This document shows positions 17,553 to 26,197 of a DNA stretch of 64,000 nt, piece by piece. Under the pieces are notes generated by a model that saw nothing but the letters and a program-made list of their open reading frames with translations, ran no database searches and was not told the DNA's origin. Each line of letters begins with the position of its first letter. The first letter of the stretch is position 1. The stretch is from positions 124,001 to 188,000 of the forward strand of contig NZ_CADFEN010000006.1 in assembly GCF_902833145.1 (NCBI RefSeq), in the 5' to 3' direction. This DNA comes from Burkholderia sp. BCC0506. Lineage in GTDB: Bacteria > Pseudomonadota > Gammaproteobacteria > Burkholderiales > Burkholderiaceae. The position numbers and the translations under genes were made by a program.

Positions 17553-19037
17553 ATGCCCCTGATAAACATGAATGATTCATTGATGAGCTCGCCCCAATTT
17601 TCTGGTGCTCGACGCAGCGCCGATGTTATTCAGCGCTTGCGCAAACATCCTGCCGAAATCTGGCATCGCGGTGTGCGGGTCACCGACGTTATCATCGATC
17701 CGGCATTCAAAAACGGGGTGGCAACCTTGGCCGGGCTCTACGATTACCAATGGGACGCTGAGGAAATCCTGCTTGAGACGGGCCCCAGAGGTACGACGGT
17801 CAATCGCTCGTTCGGCATTCCCCGCGCCGCGTCAGACCTTGTTTCGCTCGGCAACGCTCTTCAGCATAGCGCCCAATACAGCATGGGGATGCTCGGGCGC
17901 GAACCCGCGTATCTGAATCGCGCGATATCCTCTTTCTCAGGAAGCGCGGCATTGTTCGGTGCCTCCGATCGAGCATATGGCGTAAATGCGATCCGGTACC
18001 ATGATTTCATTCGCGAAAACGACCTGTCGCTGACCCACACGGTGCTCAATCCACGCCCGGACCGCCTGGTCGGTCCAGCATTCCAGGTTGATGCGGCGGT
18101 TGCCACTCACGTGTGCGAGGAACGAGATGACGGCATCGTGATACGCGGCGCACGTCTGCTGGCGACTCTGCCATTCGCCGACGAGATCGCGCTCTTTCCC
18201 GCGCGCTTGATGGATCATTCTGACCAGTCAAAGTCATATGCATTTGGCTGCGCACTCCCGACTGCGACGCCCGGCCTGCGCTTCGTCTGCCGCGACTCGG
18301 TCGATTACGGATTCGGCGCTGCGGATCACCCGCTTAGCGCCCGATTCGAGGAAATGGACGCGGTCGCGATCTTCGACAATGTGTTTGTTCCGTGGGAACG
18401 CGTCTTTTGCTATCGAGATATCGACATTTGCAATATGGCCTACATGGCCACCGGTGCGACCGCGCACATGGCTTATCAAGTAGTTTGCAAGAATATCGTC
18501 AAGACCGAGTTTCTCCTCGGTCTTGTCTCCCTGATGATCGAAGGATCGGGATTTGAAAGATTTCAGCACGTTCATGAAAAAATGGCCGAAGTCTGGGTCA
18601 ACCTTGAAACTTTGAAGGCCTTCAGGTATGCGGCCGAAGCCGGTGCCCATAATAACGCTTTCGGGATGCTCGTTCCGGCTTGGGATCCGCTTGACGCTGC
18701 TAGAAATCTGTATCCTCGCCTCTATCCCAGAATGGTCGAGATCATTCAGCAACTGGGAGCCAGCGGTCTCGTGTCGATGCCGTCCACGATATCTCTCAAT
18801 GGACCGCTTGCCGCGGACATCAGACGCTATTACGAGGCAGCCCGCATGGATGCCTACGATCGGATCGCACTATACCGGTTAGCGTGGGACACAGCGATCT
18901 CGGCATTTGGCGGGCGCCAAATCCTATATGAGCGCTTCTTCTTCGGTGACCCTGCCCAGATGGCGTCGCGCCTGTTTAGAGAAAAGGACTGCTCCGAGGC
19001 AATGAACCGGGTCAAAGCATTTCTGGCGCGTTCGTGA
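17553..19037 (+). CDS. HpaB-family FADH2-dependent aromatic monooxygenase
   Basis: This 494-residue protein matches the oxygenase component of 4-hydroxyphenylacetate 3-hydroxylase in length and motifs: RENDLSLTHTVLNPRPDR (residues 154-171, substrate/flavin region), DNVFVPWERVF (275-285), and FGGRQILYERFFFGDP near the C-terminus (452-467). Members include HpaB, PvcC and chlorophenol monooxygenases, all needing FADH2 from a separate reductase. No HpaC-type reductase lies in the window. Composition is intermediate (about 57% G+C in one counted line), unlike the flanks. The start is uncertain; 17553, 17568 and 17583 are all possible and none has a clear ribosome site. The substrate is unknown; absence of catabolic neighbours suggests a biosynthetic role (PvcC-like), by inference. 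Confidence 0.88.
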   Translation: MPLINMNDSLMSSPQFSGARRSADVIQRLRKHPAEIWHRGVRVTDVIIDPAFKNGVATLAGLYDYQWDAEEILLETGPRGTTVNRSFGIPRAASDLVSLGNALQHSAQYSMGMLGREPAYLNRAISSFSGSAALFGASDRAYGVNAIRYHDFIRENDLSLTHTVLNPRPDRLVGPAFQVDAAVATHVCEERDDGIVIRGARLLATLPFADEIALFPARLMDHSDQSKSYAFGCALPTATPGLRFVCRDSVDYGFGAADHPLSARFEEMDAVAIFDNVFVPWERVFCYRDIDICNMAYMATGATAHMAYQVVCKNIVKTEFLLGLVSLMIEGSGFERFQHVHEKMAEVWVNLETLKAFRYAAEAGAHNNAFGMLVPAWDPLDAARNLYPRLYPRMVEIIQQLGASGLVSMPSTISLNGPLAADIRRYYEAARMDAYDRIALYRLAWDTAISAFGGRQILYERFFFGDPAQMASRLFREKDCSEAMNRVKAFLARS

Positions 19038-19120
19038 AAAGCATCCCAATTTCTCGCACCTGATTATTTAATGCCTGGACCGCCAGAAATAGCTGTTCTC
19101 GGGACATTGAAACAAAAACC

Positions 19121-19153
19121 GAATAAAAAACCCGCGTCGCGGGTTTTTTATTC
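19121..19153. terminator. Bidirectional rho-independent terminator (perfect 16-base arms)
   Basis: GAATAAAAAACCCGCG, a single T, then its exact complement form a 33-base perfect palindrome. The GC-rich core is flanked by an A-run on one side and a T-run on the other, so it terminates in both directions: the HpaB-like gene from the left and lipA from the right. It also marks the right boundary of the low-G+C islet. Confidence 0.9.
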
Positions 19154-19172
19154 ATTGAGCGTCAGCGAGCGC

Positions 19173-20165
19173 TCAGACCACCCCGGCCCCATGCGCCTGC
19201 AGATCGGCGTGATAGCTCGAACGCACCATCGCACCGACGGCCGCGTGCGTGAAGCCCATCTTGTACGCCTCTTCCTCGTACATCTTGAAGGTATCCGGAT
19301 GCACGTACGCGCGCACCGGCAGGTGGTGCTCGGACGGCTGCAGGTACTGGCCGATCGTCAGCATGTCGACGTCGTGCGCGCGCAGGTCGCGCATCACCTG
19401 CAGGATTTCCTCTTCGGTTTCGCCCAGGCCGACCATCAGGCCCGACTTCGTCGCGACGTCCGGATGCAGCGCCTTGAAGTCCTTCAAGAGCTTCAGCGAG
19501 TGCGCGTAATCCGAACCCGGGCGCGCTTCCTTGTACAGGCGCGGCACCGTTTCGAGGTTGTGGTTCATCACGTCGGGCGGTGCCGCGTTCAGGATCGAGA
19601 TCGCGCGGTCGAGACGGCCGCGGAAGTCCGGCGTCAGAATCTCGATGCGCGTGTCCGGCGACTGCTCGCGCACTTCGCGGATGCACTCGACGAAGTGGGC
19701 GGCACCGCCGTCGCGCAGGTCGTCGCGGTCGACGCTCGTGATCACCACGTACTTGAGCTTGAGCGCGGCGATCGTGCGCGCGAGGTTCTTCGGTTCATCC
19801 GCGTCGAGCGGATCGGGACGGCCGTGGCCGACGTCGCAGAACGGGCAGCGGCGCGTGCACTTGTCGCCCATGATCATGAACGTCGCGGTGCCCTTGCCGA
19901 AGCATTCGCCGATGTTCGGGCAGCTCGCTTCCTCGCACACCGTGTGCAGGTTGTGCTCGCGCAGGATCGTCTTGATCTCGTTGAAACGCGAGCTGCCGGT
20001 GGCCGCCTTCACGCGAATCCACTCGGGCTTCTTCAGCTTTTCGATCGGAATGACCTTGATCGGAATGCGTGCCGTCTTCGCCTGCGCCTTCTGCTTGGCG
20101 GTCGGATCGTAGGCAGGGGTCGCGGCCGTATCGGCCGGTGCGGGAGAAGCGGTAACGTCAGTCAT
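19173..20165 (-). CDS. lipA: Lipoyl synthase
   Basis: This 330-residue radical-SAM enzyme inserts two sulfurs into protein-bound octanoyl groups. It has the auxiliary cluster cysteines C77, C82 and C88 (in [12 protein letters not shown]) and the radical-SAM cluster motif CTRRCPFC (C103, C107, C110), followed by DVGHGRP. The C-terminal RSSYHAD supplies the serine ligand expected for the auxiliary cluster. Its start overlaps the end of lipB by eight bases, indicating coupled translation. Length is normal for the family; the first 30 residues are a variable extension. Confidence 0.97.
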   Translation of the reverse strand: MTDVTASPAPADTAATPAYDPTAKQKAQAKTARIPIKVIPIEKLKKPEWIRVKAATGSSRFNEIKTILREHNLHTVCEEASCPNIGECFGKGTATFMIMGDKCTRRCPFCDVGHGRPDPLDADEPKNLARTIAALKLKYVVITSVDRDDLRDGGAAHFVECIREVREQSPDTRIEILTPDFRGRLDRAISILNAAPPDVMNHNLETVPRLYKEARPGSDYAHSLKLLKDFKALHPDVATKSGLMVGLGETEEEILQVMRDLRAHDVDMLTIGQYLQPSEHHLPVRAYVHPDTFKMYEEEAYKMGFTHAAVGAMVRSSYHADLQAHGAGVV

Positions 20166-20904
20166 TCGATTGTTCCAGTGCGTGCGGCGTGTCGGCGGCC
20201 GCGGGTGCGCCGTCGAGGTTGGCGATCAGACGGCGCACCAGCGTGTGGGCGACGTCGTTCCAGTCGGCGGCAACCTCGAGGCTCGCCATGTCGACGGTTT
20301 CCAGTCCGGCATAGCCGCACGGGTTGATCGCAAGAAAGGGGCGCAGATCCATCTTCACGTTCAGGCTCAGCCCGTGATAGCTGCAGCCGTTACGGATCTT
20401 CAGGCCGAGGGCCGCGATTTTCGCGCCCTCGTGCAGGCCGGATGCCACGTAGATCCCCGGCGCGCCCGCCTTGCGGACCGAAGCGAGATTATACGCCGCG
20501 AGGGTCTCGATCACGGCCTCCTCGATCTTCGTCACGAGCGTGCGCACCATCAGCTTGCGCCGGCGCAGGTCCAGCAGCAGGTAGACGACGATCTGGCCGG
20601 GGCCGTGGTAGGTGATTTGCCCGCCGCGGTCGACCTTCACGAGCGGCACGCCGCTGTCGGCCACCAGCAGGTGCGCCGGGTCGCCGGCCTGGCCGAGCGT
20701 GTAGACGGGCGGATGCTCGACCACCCAGATCTCGTCGCCGGTGTCGGCCGTACGCGTGTCGGTGAACGCGCGCATCGCGTCGAAGCTCGCCTCGTACGCC
20801 TCGCGGCCCCGCCACCGCACGGTGACCGGCTGATCCGGGGCTCCGGCGGGCGATGCGGAAACGGCGACAGGCGTGGACACGATGGAAACCGGCGAAACGG
20901 ACAT
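20158..20904 (-). CDS. lipB: Lipoyl(octanoyl) transferase
   Basis: This 248-residue enzyme moves octanoate from acyl carrier protein to the lipoyl domains of 2-oxoacid dehydrogenases and the glycine cleavage system. Diagnostic motifs are [33 protein letters not shown] and [12 protein letters not shown]-type sequence (here [20 protein letters not shown]), with the catalytic lysine and the cysteine in [10 protein letters not shown]. It overlaps lipA by eight bases. A gap of 84 bases separates it from the DUF2917 gene upstream. Confidence 0.96.
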   Translation of the reverse strand: MSVSPVSIVSTPVAVSASPAGAPDQPVTVRWRGREAYEASFDAMRAFTDTRTADTGDEIWVVEHPPVYTLGQAGDPAHLLVADSGVPLVKVDRGGQITYHGPGQIVVYLLLDLRRRKLMVRTLVTKIEEAVIETLAAYNLASVRKAGAPGIYVASGLHEGAKIAALGLKIRNGCSYHGLSLNVKMDLRPFLAINPCGYAGLETVDMASLEVAADWNDVAHTLVRRLIANLDGAPAAADTPHALEQSND

Positions 20905-20988
20905 GGGCGGTAGTTTACCGAAAACCCGTGGGTCTCGCCGGCCTGGGCAGAGGGACGGATCGCCGGTATCCGTCGGATGAAACGAGGG

Positions 20989-21315
20989 TCAGACGGTACG
21001 CCAGCCGTCGTGGAACAGCGCGCTCACGCGTTCGCGCAGCCGGGTCAGCCCGCCGAGCGCCACCTCCTTCGGCGGCCGCGACACCGAGAACGCGACGCAC
21101 GCGCCCTCGCGGCTTTCCGCGCTCAGCCACAGCCGCTCGCCGCGACGCAGCTTGAGCGTCTCGCCGTCGACCAGGAAGTAGTCGTCGACGTCGTTGCTGC
21201 GCGTCGCCCAGACCGGCCCGCACTGGACGGTCAGCCGCGTGCTGCGTTGCACCTTCATCGGCACGGTCTCGCCCGCGGGAATTTCAAACGTGATGCTTGA
21301 AGAAATTTCTTGCAT
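20989..21315 (-). CDS. DUF2917 protein
   Basis: This 108-residue protein contains the DUF2917 core: SITFEIPAGETVPMKV, LTVQCGPVWATRSNDVDDYFLVDGE and KLRRGERLWLSAE, which suggests a small cupin-like beta structure. The start at 21315 is preferred because GGAG lies nine bases upstream; the frame extends to 21366 without such support. It has no signal peptide. It is divergent from a GcvA-type LysR gene with about 100 bases between, a pairing that suggests the regulator controls it. Its function is unknown. Confidence 0.75.
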   Translation of the reverse strand: MQEISSSITFEIPAGETVPMKVQRSTRLTVQCGPVWATRSNDVDDYFLVDGETLKLRRGERLWLSAESREGACVAFSVSRPPKEVALGGLTRLRERVSALFHDGWRTV

Positions 21316-21347
21316 GATCGACTCCGCCAAAAAAGTGCTTCGATGGC

Positions 21348-21353
21348 TACAAT
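21348..21353 (+). promoter_or_regulatory. Putative -10 element (GCTACAAT) for the GcvA-type regulator
   Basis: TACAAT preceded by GC lies 65 bases before the LysR start, which would give a leader of about 60 bases. The same octamer occurs before three other genes in this window. No strong -35 hexamer is visible. Confidence 0.4.
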
Positions 21354-21386
21354 CGTAGTCATTCAAAGGCGTCCGACCAAACGACC

Positions 21387-21413
21387 AATTTTCACGTCGA
21401 TGTGAGGAAAATT
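21387..21413. promoter_or_regulatory. Imperfect inverted repeat before the GcvA-type gene
   Basis: AATTTTCAC (21387-21395) is mirrored by GTGAGGAAAATT (21402-21413), identical apart from a two-base insertion in the second arm. It covers the ribosome binding region of the LysR gene and may be an autoregulatory site. The evidence is only the symmetry and position. Confidence 0.25.
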
Positions 21414-21418
21414 AGCAA

Positions 21419-22408
21419 ATGGACCTCCGCCAGCTCCCGGCGCTGAACGCGATTCGCGCGTTCGAAGCCGCCGCCCGCCACGAGAACTTCTCGCGTGCCG
21501 CCGACGAGCTGTTCGTCACCCACGGCGCGGTCAGCCACCAGGTGCGCGCGCTCGAGGAAGAGCTCGGCGTGCAGCTGTTCACGCGCAACGGCAAGCGGCT
21601 GTGCCTGACCGACGCCGGCATGCGCTACGCGCAGCAGATCCGCACCGCGCTGATGGTGATCGCCGACGCGACGCGCGACGTGCGCGCGAGCGACCGCGAC
21701 CGGCGGCTGGTGGTGTCGATGCTGTCGTCGTTCGCCGCGCGCTTCATCACGCCGCGCATCGGCACGTTCATCGAACGGCATCCGGAAATCGACGTCGAGC
21801 TGCAGTCGACCAACTCGCTCACCGATTTCGCACGCGACGACGTCGATCTCGCGATCCGCTTCGGCTTCGGCAACTATCCGGGGCTCCACGTGGAGCCGCT
21901 GATCGAGGAAGTGTTCTTTCCGGCGTGCGCGCCGACGCTGAACGGCGGCAAGCTGCCGCAAACGCCCGCCGATCTCGCGCACTACCCGCTGCTGCGCTCG
22001 GACGACGAGCTGTGGCGGCCGTGGTTCGACGCGGCCGGGCTCGATACGCTGACCGAGCCGAAACGGGGGATCCTTTACCAGGATTCGTCGAACCTGCTGC
22101 TGGCCGCGATCGAGGGCCAGGGCATCGCGCTGGTGCGCCGCTCGCTCGCGGTGCACGACCTGCTCGACGGGCGCATCGTGCGCCTGTTCGACATCGACGG
22201 GCCGAGCCCGTGGCACTATTTTTTCGTGTGCCCGCCGCCGCTGCTGAACACGCCGCGCGTACAGGCGTTCCGGACCTGGCTGTTCGAGGAAGTGGCCGAA
22301 TACAAGCGGCTGTGCGACGAGCTGGATGCGCGGCGCGCGGCGGGCAAATGCCCGGCCGAGTGCGCGCTGGAGGGAGGATGGAAAGGGATCAGCGGCCGTT
22401 TGCGCTGA
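21419..22408 (+). CDS. LysR-family regulator, GcvA type
   Basis: This 329-residue regulator opens MDLRQLPALNAIRAFEAAAR, with the helix-turn-helix at about residues 20-45 (FSRAADELFVTHGAVSHQVR). That N-terminus is characteristic of the GcvA branch. The effector domain has DDVDLAIRFGFGNYPGLHVE and RRSLAVHDLLDGRIVRLFD. The C-terminus carries a cysteine-containing tail beyond the usual 300 residues. It sits inside the lipoate block, divergent from DUF2917 and converging on the DUF493 gene. Its likely target is the DUF2917 gene; a link to glycine cleavage or lipoate is speculative. Confidence 0.88.
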   Translation: MDLRQLPALNAIRAFEAAARHENFSRAADELFVTHGAVSHQVRALEEELGVQLFTRNGKRLCLTDAGMRYAQQIRTALMVIADATRDVRASDRDRRLVVSMLSSFAARFITPRIGTFIERHPEIDVELQSTNSLTDFARDDVDLAIRFGFGNYPGLHVEPLIEEVFFPACAPTLNGGKLPQTPADLAHYPLLRSDDELWRPWFDAAGLDTLTEPKRGILYQDSSNLLLAAIEGQGIALVRRSLAVHDLLDGRIVRLFDIDGPSPWHYFFVCPPPLLNTPRVQAFRTWLFEEVAEYKRLCDELDARRAAGKCPAECALEGGWKGISGRLR

Positions 22409-22432
22409 TCCCCGGACCGCGGGAACGGGCCC

Positions 22433-22744
22433 TTAGAGCACGACCTTGACCATCGGATGGCCGGTCAGCGCGCGGTAGATGTTGTCGAGCTGTTCCTGGC
22501 TCGTCGCGCGCACGGTGATCGTGAGGCCCGTGTAATTGCCGCCGCTCGATGCGCGCTCCTCGATCTTCTCGACGTCGATCTCGTTGTCGTGAACCGCGAC
22601 GACCTTGAAGATCGTGTCCTTGAATTCGGGATGCGCCTTGCCCATGATCTTGATCGGGAAGTCGCACGGGAATTCCAGCAGCGACTCCTTCCGGGCATCG
22701 ATCGCGCCGGTGACCTCGATGGTTTTGGTCGGTTCGCTCATCAC
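22433..22744 (-). CDS. DUF493 (YbeD-family) protein
   Basis: This 103-residue protein has LLEFPCDFPIKIMGKAHPEF and NYTGLTITVRATSQEQLDNIYRAL, the standard DUF493 pattern with an ACT-like fold. Genes of this family usually lie just before lipB, and a regulatory role in lipoate metabolism has been suggested but not proven. Here the normal link to lipB is broken by the LysR/DUF2917 pair. Its ATG overlaps the stop of the aminotransferase gene by four bases (ATGA), showing translational coupling. Confidence 0.9.
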   Translation of the reverse strand: MMSEPTKTIEVTGAIDARKESLLEFPCDFPIKIMGKAHPEFKDTIFKVVAVHDNEIDVEKIEERASSGGNYTGLTITVRATSQEQLDNIYRALTGHPMVKVVL

Positions 22745-23667
22745 TTTCTCCGGGTTAGGTCAAACTGTTCAAACTCGCGTGCCTTCGCACGCTGGTACGC
22801 GTCGTACAACGCCGCGAACACGGGGCCCGGCTGGCCGCCCTGCACGGGCAGATCGTCGAGCGACGTAACAGGCAGGATTTCCTTCGTGGCCGACGTGATC
22901 ATGATTTCGTCCGCGGCGCGCAGCTCGGCCTCGCTGATCTCGCGCGCGACGAACCGGATCCCGCATTCCTCGGCCAGTTGCTCGACCAGCGCATAGCGGA
23001 TCCCTTCGAGGATCTTGTTGCTGCGCGGCGGCGCGATCAGTTCGCCGTTCTTCACGATCCACACGTTCGACGACGAGCCTTCGGTCACGTTGTCGTCGCG
23101 CAGCTGGATCGTCTCGAACGCGTCGCGTTCGGCCGCATGCTGCGCCATCAGGACGTTGCCGAGCAGCGAGATCGACTTGATGTCGCAATGCAGCCAGCGG
23201 CGATCCTCGGCCGTCACGCAGCGCACGCCCTTCGCGCGCTCCTCTGCCGACGGCAGGCGCAGCGGGCTCGTCATCGCGAACACCGTCGGCACCGCGTTCG
23301 CCGGGAACGCGTGGCCGCGCTTCGCGACGCCGCGCGTCACCTGCAGGTACACGAGCGCATTGCCGTCGCCGAGGCCTTCGGCATTCGCCGCGACCAGCCG
23401 CTCGATCAGCGCGCGCCAGCCCGCCGCATCGTGCGGGTTGTCGATGCCGATCTTCTTCAGGCTGCGCGCGAGCCGCTCCAGGTGCTGCTCGATCCGGAAC
23501 GGCACGTGCGCGCCGTCGTGCGCATAAACGGGGACGACTTCATACACGCCGTCGCCGAAGATGAACCCGCGGTCGAGCACCGGCACGCGGGCTTCGGACA
23601 GCGGCACCAGTTCCTCCTGCGACGACACGCTGAGGTAGACGATCGGTTCGAATTCGGCTTGGCTCAT
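22741..23667 (-). CDS. D-amino acid aminotransferase (class IV)
   Basis: This 308-residue PLP enzyme of fold type IV carries RVPVLDRGFIFGDGVYEVV near the N-terminus, YLQVTRGVAKRGHAFP, the PLP-lysine region CDIKSISLLGNVLM, and EGSSSNVWIVKNGEL plus IMITSATKEILPV. The pattern fits D-alanine/D-glutamate transaminase more than branched-chain aminotransferase. It likely makes D-glutamate or D-alanine for peptidoglycan, in keeping with the adjacent D,D-carboxypeptidase. The frame starts at an ATG 48 bases after that gene's stop codon. Confidence 0.88.
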   Translation of the reverse strand: MSQAEFEPIVYLSVSSQEELVPLSEARVPVLDRGFIFGDGVYEVVPVYAHDGAHVPFRIEQHLERLARSLKKIGIDNPHDAAGWRALIERLVAANAEGLGDGNALVYLQVTRGVAKRGHAFPANAVPTVFAMTSPLRLPSAEERAKGVRCVTAEDRRWLHCDIKSISLLGNVLMAQHAAERDAFETIQLRDDNVTEGSSSNVWIVKNGELIAPPRSNKILEGIRYALVEQLAEECGIRFVAREISEAELRAADEIMITSATKEILPVTSLDDLPVQGGQPGPVFAALYDAYQRAKAREFEQFDLTRRK

Positions 23668-23715
23668 GGCTATGAAAGATGGGGATGAAGTCGTGAAAAC
23701 AAAGGCCCGTCGTGC

Positions 23716-25026
23716 TTACTTCTTCTTGCTGAACATCAGCAGGATCGAGTCCCAGATACGTCCGAAGATACCCGCTTCCGGTACGGCCTGCAGCGCGACG
23801 ACCGGGAATTCGGACAGCGTCTTGCCGTCGGCGACGATCTTCACGGTGCCGACCTGCTGGCCTTCCGCGAGCGGCGCGATCAGCGGCGCGTTGACGTCGA
23901 CTTCGGTCTTGACCTTGTCGCCGAGGCCGCGCGGCACGGTCGCCCACTGGTCGCCCTTCACGCCGACCTGCACGGTGTTGTCCTTGCCCTTGTAGACGCG
24001 CGGCGTCGAGATCGCCTGGCCGCCCTTGAACAGGCGCACCGAATCGAACGCGCTGTAGCCGTAGTTCAGCATCTTCATGCTGTCCTGCGTGCGGTCGTTT
24101 TCCTTCTGCTCGCCCATCATCACCGACACGAGACGCCGCTGGCCGTCGACGCCCGGAATCGCGCGCTTGGCCGATGCGATCAGGCAGTAACCGGCCGCCT
24201 GCGTATGGCCGGTCTTCAGGCCGTCGACCGTCGGGTCGAGCCACAGCAGACGGTTGCGGTTGCCCTGGCGGATGTTGTTGTACTTGAATTCCTTCTCCGA
24301 GAAGATGCCGTAGTACTGCGGAAAATCGCGGATCAGGTGCGCGGACAGCTTCGCGAGGTCGCCGGCCGTCGTGTAGTGGTTCGGATCGGGCATGCCGTTC
24401 ACGTCGGCGAAGTGCGTGCCCTTCATGCCGAGGCGCGCCGCCTCGTCGTTCATCATCGTGACGAACTGCCCTTCGCTGCCGCCGACGAGCTCGGCCAGCG
24501 CGATCGCGGCATCGTTGCCCGACTGGATGATCATCCCGTACACGAGGTCGTGCACGGACACCGGCTTGTTCGCCTCGATGAACATGCGCGACTCGTCGCG
24601 GCCGACGCGGCGCACGGCCTCGCTCGGCGTGACGATCTGCTCCATCGAGATCTTCTTCTTGTCGAGCGCCTCGAACACGAGGTACGCGGTCATCAGCTTC
24701 GTCAGCGACGCCGGCTCGACGCGTTCGTCCGCATTACCCGATGCGAGCACCGTGTTGCTGGTCGCGTCGACGAGCACCCACGAGCGCGCGTTCACGCCCG
24801 GCGGCGGCACCGCGCCCGGCATGTAGGTCGCGGGCGCGCCGGTGAACTGCTCGGCGGCCGGCGCCGCATGCGCGGCCTTGGCCTTGGCGGCCGGCTTCGC
24901 CTCGGCGACGACGATCGTCGACGCGAGTGCGACGGGCAGCATCACGCCGAGCGCGACGTTGCGCGCGGCGGTGCCGAAGGCGATGGAGGAAGCGAGGGAC
25001 TTGAGGCCTTGGGAAGACAGACGCAT
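23716..25026 (-). CDS. D-alanyl-D-alanine carboxypeptidase (PBP5/6 family)
   Basis: This 436-residue low-molecular-weight penicillin-binding protein has a signal sequence (about residues 20-43, VALGVMLPVALASTIVVAEA), the active-site SLTK (S107, K110), SGN (169-171) and KTG (271-273). A C-terminal beta domain follows, and it ends in an amphipathic membrane anchor, GRIWDSILLMFSKKK. It trims D-Ala from peptidoglycan pentapeptides in the periplasm. An alanine-rich linker (residues 44-60) precedes the catalytic domain. The ATG at 25026 is chosen because longer frames have no signal peptide. It leads the aminotransferase and DUF493 genes. Confidence 0.95.
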   Translation of the reverse strand: MRLSSQGLKSLASSIAFGTAARNVALGVMLPVALASTIVVAEAKPAAKAKAAHAAPAAEQFTGAPATYMPGAVPPPGVNARSWVLVDATSNTVLASGNADERVEPASLTKLMTAYLVFEALDKKKISMEQIVTPSEAVRRVGRDESRMFIEANKPVSVHDLVYGMIIQSGNDAAIALAELVGGSEGQFVTMMNDEAARLGMKGTHFADVNGMPDPNHYTTAGDLAKLSAHLIRDFPQYYGIFSEKEFKYNNIRQGNRNRLLWLDPTVDGLKTGHTQAAGYCLIASAKRAIPGVDGQRRLVSVMMGEQKENDRTQDSMKMLNYGYSAFDSVRLFKGGQAISTPRVYKGKDNTVQVGVKGDQWATVPRGLGDKVKTEVDVNAPLIAPLAEGQQVGTVKIVADGKTLSEFPVVALQAVPEAGIFGRIWDSILLMFSKKK

Positions 25027-25251
25027 GATCGATTCAGGCTGATGGCAGAAAGTGCGGTGCGAAACGCGCAGGGTTGAACGGCAAGGCGGCGGGCGTTTCG
25101 GGCGCTCGCCCGACACCGTCGGGCGACGCGAAACGCGCCGGTTGGACTCGTGCGGGCGCGTTCGGTTCGCGGCCGTCGCGAGCGGGCGGACAGGCGGCGA
25201 AACGAGCGCCGCATGGGCCCAGCCGGGCCGCGGGCAACGCGGAATGCGGCC

Positions 25252-25257
25252 ATTATA
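25252..25257 (-). promoter_or_regulatory. Putative -10 element TATAAT for the carboxypeptidase operon
   Basis: A perfect TATAAT on the minus strand stands out in an otherwise very G+C-rich region, 226 bases before the carboxypeptidase start. The -35 region is not recognisable. It would give a leader of about 220 bases. Confidence 0.45.
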
Positions 25258-25509
25258 CGTGGCCGCGAACGGCGTTTTCGCGAAGCTGGCGGCACACGCC
25301 CGCCCGGCGGCCGCGCGAGCATGGCGCGGGGAGGCGGCAGGCACGCGTGCTCGACGCCGCGCGACGGCGTGCGCAAGCGGCGCGCAAGTGGTGTGCAAGC
25401 GGCGTTGCGCCGCCGTGCGGCAGGCGCCGCACCGCACGATGCGGTGCGATGTCGCGTGAAGTGTCGGGAAAGATCGCGCATCACCCGGCCGGGCGCCGGT
25501 ACGCGGCAC

Positions 25510-25535
25510 GGCCGCCGGCGCTCGCGCCGGCGGCC
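25510..25535 (-). terminator. GC-rich hairpin after the alpha/beta hydrolase gene
   Basis: GGCCGCCGGCG, loop CTCG, then the exact complement form an 11-base perfect stem five bases past the stop codon. There is no U-tract, so termination would be factor-assisted or inefficient. Confidence 0.4.
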
Positions 25536-25540
25536 GCCTG

Positions 25541-26185
25541 CTAGCGCCAAGCGTCGACGATGATGCGCTTCAGCACGTGCAGCTTGCGATGGAGGAAATG
25601 CTCGGCGCCGGGGATCACGACGACCGGCAGCTCCTGCGGCCGCGCCCAGTCGTACACCGATGCGATCGGCACCGTGTCGTCGGTTTCGCCGTGGATCACG
25701 AGCGTGTTCTCGGGCACGTCGGCCACCTGCCAGCGGCTCGCGGCCGTGCCGACGAACACCATCCGCTCGATCGTCTCGCCCGCGTCGCGCAGCCGCTTCG
25801 CGACGTGCGACAGCACGAAGGTGCCGAATGAAAAGCCTGCGAGCACGAGCGGCAGGTCCGCATACGCGGGCTGCGCGCGCATGTGCGCGAGCACCGCGAG
25901 CAGGTCGTCGGCCTCGCCCGTGCCGTTGTCGTGCACGCCTTCGGTCGCGCCGACGCCGCGGAAGTTCGACCGGTAGACGACGTAGTTCAGCTGCACGAGC
26001 GTGCGCGCGAGCGTCTGCGCGACCTTGTTGTCCATCGTGCCGCCGAACAGCGGATGCGGATGCGCGACGAGCGCGATGCCGCGCGGCGCGGCGCCGCCTT
26101 CGCGCACGGCGTCGGGCAGGTCGACCGCGATTTCGATCCGGCCGACCGGGCCCGCGATCAGCGATTTCTGCGTATGAACGTTCAT
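25541..26185 (-). CDS. Alpha/beta hydrolase
   Basis: This 214-residue protein has the small alpha/beta hydrolase pattern of COG2945-type proteins: VAHPHPLFGGTMDNKV, RSNFRGVGATEG, the nucleophile elbow GFSFG, then an acid residue in HGETDDTVP and the catalytic histidine in IPGAEHFLHRKL. The substrate is unknown; many members are annotated as esterases or dienelactone hydrolase-like. It begins 12 bases after the 2Fe-2S protein stop, so the two form an operon. Confidence 0.87.
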   Translation of the reverse strand: MNVHTQKSLIAGPVGRIEIAVDLPDAVREGGAAPRGIALVAHPHPLFGGTMDNKVAQTLARTLVQLNYVVYRSNFRGVGATEGVHDNGTGEADDLLAVLAHMRAQPAYADLPLVLAGFSFGTFVLSHVAKRLRDAGETIERMVFVGTAASRWQVADVPENTLVIHGETDDTVPIASVYDWARPQELPVVVIPGAEHFLHRKLHVLKRIIVDAWR

Positions 26186-26197
26186 CGGCCGGCCCGC

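Larger units (their letters stand above)
25027..25540. other. Intergenic region, 514 bases
   Basis: This very G+C-rich stretch holds no supported gene. The several open frames through it lack ribosome sites and protein-like composition. It contains a candidate promoter for the carboxypeptidase gene at 25252-25257 and a hairpin just after the alpha/beta hydrolase stop codon. Confidence 0.6.
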
